Assembly (NCBI GenBank): GCA_945876745.1
Contig: CAMCPL010000007.1
Coordinates: 1-64,000 of the forward strand
From: an uncultured Clostridia bacterium
GTDB taxonomy: Bacteria; Bacillota; Clostridia; Oscillospirales; Acutalibacteraceae
DNA length: 64,000 bases
Reading direction: 5' to 3'
Shown here: positions 60,149 to 64,000 of the stretch, piece after piece
How positions within the stretch are numbered: the first letter of the stretch is position 1
Layout of the letters: each line of letters starts with the position of its first letter
Made by a program: the position numbers and the translations under genes
The notes under the pieces: generated by a model
What the model was told of the DNA's origin: nothing
Databases searched by the model: none
Seen by the model: only the letters and a program-made list of their open reading frames with translations

Positions 60149-62131
60149 TTGGCAAAGAAAAAGGAATACGGCAATGACAGTATCAAATCCTTAAAGGGCG
60201 CCGACAGAGTAAGAAAAAGACCTGCGGTTATTTTCGGCTCCGACGGTATCGAGGGCTGTCAACATTCGATATTTGAAATTATGTCCAACTCGATTGATGA
60301 AGCGAGAGAGGGCTACGGAAACAGAATTATCATAACAAGATATCTTGACGGTTCTGTAGAGGTGCAGGATTTCGGGCGCGGTATACCTGTTGATTATAAT
60401 AAAAATGAGGATAAGTACAACTGGGAGCTTCTGTTCTGTGAGCTTTATGCAGGCGGTAAGTACGACAACGGCACTGACAACTATGAGTTTTCACTCGGTC
60501 TTAACGGTCTCGGACTTTGTGCAACACAGTATGCTTCCGAATATATGGACGCCGAGATAAAGGCAGGCGGATACAAGTATAATCTTCATTTTGAACATGG
60601 AGAGAATGTAGGAGGACTTAAAAAGGAGCCTTACGGAAAGCGCGGAGACACAGGTACAAAAATCAGGTGGAAGCCCGATTTACAAGTATTTACGGATATA
60701 AACGTGCCTGTTGAGTTTTATGTTCAAACCCTCAAAAAGCAAGCCGTTGTTAACGACGGTATAAAATTTGTTTTCAAAAATCAAATTACGTCGTCTCAGT
60801 TTGAAACAACGGAATACTGCTATGAAAACGGAATTAAGGACTATGTCAGCGAAATTGCAGGAGATAAAGGCTTTACAACACCGCAATACTGGGAATGTGA
60901 GCGTGTAGGTCGTGACCGTGAGGACTTAGATGACTACAAGCTGAAAATTAAGTGTGCACTTTGTTTTTCACTTCATAACCAGCTTAAAGAATATTATCAT
61001 AATTCGTCGTTTTTGGAGCACGGCGGTGCTCCGGAAAAGGCTTTCAGGAGTGCGTTTGTAAGCCAAATTAACGCATATCTCAAACAGACAAACAAATATA
61101 ATAAAACCGATTCTCAAATTACTGTACAGGATGTCGAGGAATGTGTAATCTTTGTTGTTTCCTCGTTTTCTACTCAAACGTCGTATGAAAACCAAACGAA
61201 GAAGGCTATAACAAATAAATTCATTCAAGACGCAATGACTGATTTTTTCAGAAAGCAGCTTGAGGTTTATTTTATCGAAAACAAAATAGACGCAGATAAA
61301 ATTGCCGATCAGGTACTTATCAATATGCGCTCAAGAGTGAAAGCCGAAACTACGAGAAAAACACTCAAAACGACTCTGCAAACAAAGGTTGATATGACAA
61401 ACCGTATCCAAAAGTTTGTAGATTGCAGGTCTAAAGACGTAAATGAACGTGAAATATTTATCGTTGAGGGTGACTCTGCACTCGGTGCCTGCAAGCAGGC
61501 AAGAGACGCAAATTTCCAAGCCCTGATGCCTGTACGAGGAAAGATACTAAATTGCTTAAAATCCGATTATGATAAGATTTTCAAGAGCGATATTATCACG
61601 GATTTGATTAAGGTTTTAGGTTGCGGAGTTGAGGTTAAGAGCAAGGCGGCGAAGGACGTTTCAATGTTTGATATGGACTCTCTTCGTTGGAATAAGATTA
61701 TGATTTGTACTGATGCCGACGTTGACGGCTTCCAAATCCGCGCGCTTATTCTCACTATGATTTACAGACTTATGCCCAAGCTCATTGAAGCAGGAAAGGT
61801 TTATATTGCCGAATCTCCCTTGTATGAGGTTACCTGTAAGGACCAAACCTATTTTGCCTACGATGAAATCGAAATGGACGAAATAAAAAAAGAGCTCGGC
61901 GACAAAAAATATACAATTCAGCGTTCAAAGGGTCTCGGTGAAAACGAAGCGGATATGATGTCGCTTACTACTATGAATCCTGCAACCCGCAGATTGATTC
62001 GAGTTACTCCCGATGATGCGAGAGAAACGAGCGAAATGTTTGACTTGCTTTTGGGAGATAATCTTGAGGGCAGAAAAGAATATATTGCAGATTACGGTCA
62101 TCTTTATTTGGATGCGGCTGATGTCAGCTAA
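60149..62131 (+). CDS. parE: Type IIA topoisomerase ATPase subunit (ParE/GyrB-like)
   Basis: A 660-residue subunit starting at TTG 60149 after TGGAGGG. The GHKL ATPase has EIMSNSIDEAREG, DFGRGIPVD and LNGLGLCATQYASE; the Toprim domain has IVEGDSALG and DADVDGFQIRALILTM. The C-terminus shows SKGLGENEADMM. It pairs with the breakage subunit 13 bp downstream. Whether it is topo IV or a divergent second gyrase cannot be told from this window; the shorter B subunit without GyrB-type insert favours ParE. Confidence 0.87.
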   Translation: MAKKKEYGNDSIKSLKGADRVRKRPAVIFGSDGIEGCQHSIFEIMSNSIDEAREGYGNRIIITRYLDGSVEVQDFGRGIPVDYNKNEDKYNWELLFCELYAGGKYDNGTDNYEFSLGLNGLGLCATQYASEYMDAEIKAGGYKYNLHFEHGENVGGLKKEPYGKRGDTGTKIRWKPDLQVFTDINVPVEFYVQTLKKQAVVNDGIKFVFKNQITSSQFETTEYCYENGIKDYVSEIAGDKGFTTPQYWECERVGRDREDLDDYKLKIKCALCFSLHNQLKEYYHNSSFLEHGGAPEKAFRSAFVSQINAYLKQTNKYNKTDSQITVQDVEECVIFVVSSFSTQTSYENQTKKAITNKFIQDAMTDFFRKQLEVYFIENKIDADKIADQVLINMRSRVKAETTRKTLKTTLQTKVDMTNRIQKFVDCRSKDVNEREIFIVEGDSALGACKQARDANFQALMPVRGKILNCLKSDYDKIFKSDIITDLIKVLGCGVEVKSKAAKDVSMFDMDSLRWNKIMICTDADVDGFQIRALILTMIYRLMPKLIEAGKVYIAESPLYEVTCKDQTYFAYDEIEMDEIKKELGDKKYTIQRSKGLGENEADMMSLTTMNPATRRLIRVTPDDARETSEMFDLLLGDNLEGRKEYIADYGHLYLDAADVS

Positions 62132-62144
62132 GGAGGTGTGAACA

Positions 62145-64000
62145 ATGGCAAGAAAAAAGAAAATAGAAAACGAAATACAAAACCCGCTTGCTGACAATGT
62201 TCACATTCAGGGTGCAGGAACCGTAAAGGACGAGGGCATCACTCAAACACTGAAATCAAACTATATGCCGTATGCCATGAGCGTAATTCTGTCACGTGCA
62301 ATTCCAGAAATAGACGGCTTTAAGCCCTCTCACAGAAAGCTGCTATATACAATGTATAATATGGGCTTGTTACAGGGCGGCACAGTGAAAAGTGCAAATA
62401 TCGTGGGACGTACAATGCAGTTAAATCCCCACGGCGATGCTTCTATTTATGAGACTATGATTAGGCTCGCAAGAGGTAACGAAAGCCTGCTTTATCCGTT
62501 TGTCGAGTCAAAGGGCAATTTCGGTAAAGCGTACAGCAAAAATATGATGTATGCCGCATCACGTTATACTGAAGCAAAGTTAGCACCTATTTCAAAGGAA
62601 CTTTTTGAGGATATCAATAAAGATACGGTTGATTTTGTTGACAACTACGACAACACTATGAAAGAACCGACATTGTTACCTGTAACATTTCCGTCAATAC
62701 TCTGTAACGTTACGACAGGTATCGCGGTAGGTATGGCTTCATCAATCGTATCGTTCAATTTGGGCGAAATCTGTGATACTACCGTTGCACTTATTAAGAA
62801 CCCCGACCATGATATTGCCGAAACTCTGCCTGCTCCCGATTTTGTAGGAGGCGGCTACGTTGTTTATGATAAGGACGAGCTGGATAGAATATATAAAACA
62901 GGACGAGGCTCGGTTAAGGTTAGGGCAAAGTATACCTATGATAAGGCGTATAACTGTATAGATGTTACGGAAATTCCGCCTACAACTACCTGTGAAGCTA
63001 TTATCGACAAAATTGTTGAGCTTGTAAAAACTAATAAAATAAAGGAGCTTTCCGACCTTCGCGACGAAACAGACCTGAAAGGTCTTCGTATTACTCTTGA
63101 TTTGAAGCGCGGTGTCGACCCTGACGCTCTTATGACTAAGCTCTACAAAATGACCCCTCTTGAGGATTCCTTTGCCTGCAATTTTAATGTTCTTATTAAA
63201 GGATATCCCAGAGTATTGGGTGTAAGAGATATACTGCTTGAATGGATTGATTTCAGGCTCGAATGTATCAGACGAAGAACTCAGTTTACTCTCGGCAAAA
63301 AGCAGGAAAAGCTTCACCTGTTACAAGGTCTTGAAAAAATATTGCTCGACATTGACAAGGCAATTAAGATTATTCGCAACACAGAAGCCGAAAGCGACGT
63401 TGTTCCAAACTTGATGATAGGCTTCGGAATTGATAAGGTACAGGCCGAATATGTTGCAGAGATTAAGCTACGCCATCTTAACCGTGAATATATCCTCAAG
63501 CGCACGAAGGATATCGAGGATTTAATTAAGGATATTGAAGAACTGCAAGGTATACTTGACAGTAAGAATAAGCAAAAGAAAATAATCATAAAAGAACTTA
63601 ACGAGGTTAAGGATAAGTATTCGGGTGAAAGAAAATCTCCTATTCTTTATGAGGTTGATGAATTTGATACAGCGGTTGAAGCTGAAATTCCCGACTATCC
63701 CGTTACATTGTTTATTACAAAAGAGGGCTATCTTAACAAAATCCGCACCGCAAATCTCCGTATGTCCGGTGAACAAAAGGTCAAGGAGGGCGACGAGGTT
63801 GATAAAACCTTTGAGTGCTCTAACAAGGATGAGCTTCTTGTATTTACCGACAAGGGACAGGTGTACAAGGCAAAGGTTGATGATTTTCCAGACGGAAAGG
63901 CTTCACAGCTTGGTGCTTATGTTCCTGTTAAGCTCGAAATGGAGCCTGATGAAAAAGTAGTATACATCTGTGTTATTCACGAATACGTTGGTTATATGTT
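62145..64000 (+). CDS. parC: Type IIA topoisomerase breakage subunit (ParC/GyrA-like), partial
   Basis: The gene starts at ATG 62145 (MARKKKIENEIQNPLADN) after AAGGAGGTG and runs through the right edge without a stop; about 618 codons are visible. The DNA-gate motifs are present: MPYAMSVILSRAIPEIDGFKP, GRTMQLNPHGDASIYE and the catalytic Tyr in AASRYTEAKLAP. A coiled coil (about 390-460) follows, and the beta-pinwheel begins near ITKEGYLNKIR. It forms one operon with parE. Confidence 0.9.
   Translation, partial: MARKKKIENEIQNPLADNVHIQGAGTVKDEGITQTLKSNYMPYAMSVILSRAIPEIDGFKPSHRKLLYTMYNMGLLQGGTVKSANIVGRTMQLNPHGDASIYETMIRLARGNESLLYPFVESKGNFGKAYSKNMMYAASRYTEAKLAPISKELFEDINKDTVDFVDNYDNTMKEPTLLPVTFPSILCNVTTGIAVGMASSIVSFNLGEICDTTVALIKNPDHDIAETLPAPDFVGGGYVVYDKDELDRIYKTGRGSVKVRAKYTYDKAYNCIDVTEIPPTTTCEAIIDKIVELVKTNKIKELSDLRDETDLKGLRITLDLKRGVDPDALMTKLYKMTPLEDSFACNFNVLIKGYPRVLGVRDILLEWIDFRLECIRRRTQFTLGKKQEKLHLLQGLEKILLDIDKAIKIIRNTEAESDVVPNLMIGFGIDKVQAEYVAEIKLRHLNREYILKRTKDIEDLIKDIEELQGILDSKNKQKKIIIKELNEVKDKYSGERKSPILYEVDEFDTAVEAEIPDYPVTLFITKEGYLNKIRTANLRMSGEQKVKEGDEVDKTFECSNKDELLVFTDKGQVYKAKVDDFPDGKASQLGAYVPVKLEMEPDEKVVYICVIHEYVGYM

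Overview
The window is low-GC DNA (A/T-rich intergenic regions, consensus TTGACA/TATAAT promoters, AGGAGG ribosome binding sites, frequent TTG starts) from what looks like an anaerobic, endospore-lineage Clostridia, most likely Oscillospirales/Ruminococcaceae from a gut-type habitat. Support comes from a complete Na+/H+-type Rnf complex, a fused FeoAB iron transporter, Rex, a dipicolinate synthase pair (DpaA/DpaB, a spore trait), CdaA/CdaR, very large FIVAR/Ig-like surface proteins and the style of the intergenic repeats. The genus assignment is inference; no rRNA is present.

Layout. 1-1490: two small membrane-protein genes and the tail of a third, each bounded by REP-like palindromes and separated by a ~190-bp repeat that may be a remnant of an Rhs/YD-repeat gene. 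1560-1940: a 274-bp MITE inserted, with TA duplication, into another intergenic repeat. 2026-6546 (minus): FemX-type ligase, alanine racemase and FeoAB. 6762-11258 (plus): aconitase, isocitrate dehydrogenase, Rex and a hypothetical protein. 11300-15365 (minus): two-component system, tRNA-Leu, an orphan PqqD-like protein and a Gfo/Idh oxidoreductase. 15494-18965: heterodimeric ABC exporter. 19003-21787 (minus): NAD synthetase and an aldose-1-epimerase-like protein. 21920-26234 (plus): acidic hypothetical protein, DUF3343 plus cysteine desulfurase, CdaA plus CdaR.

26235-32109 is the accessory core. A 1247-residue secreted protein and a 54-residue peptide share one transcription unit, flanked by 189-bp direct repeats exactly 4960 bp apart and by ~75-bp inverted repeats. 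A 2249-residue repetitive surface protein follows (32110-38859). 38918-43815: MazF without antitoxin, a degenerate PTS-EIICB-like membrane protein, GNAT, MurC and dipicolinate synthase. 43974-48695: potABCD and a HAD phosphatase. 48731-58107 (minus): rnfCDGEAB, then a lipoprotein, ApbE, an FMN-binding protein, a NusG_II protein and a Gx transporter; together they look like a membrane/extracytosolic flavin electron-transfer locus. 58283-64000 (plus): GH36-like alpha-galactosidase, then ParE and the start of ParC, which runs off the window.

The most unusual points are the recombination-ready surface-protein/peptide module, the two-FMN-domain RnfG with a third Dxx[ST]GAT motif in its tail, the degenerate PTS paralogue, the membrane-anchored PotD, the hairpin array with GTGAAGT linkers, and the nested MITE.
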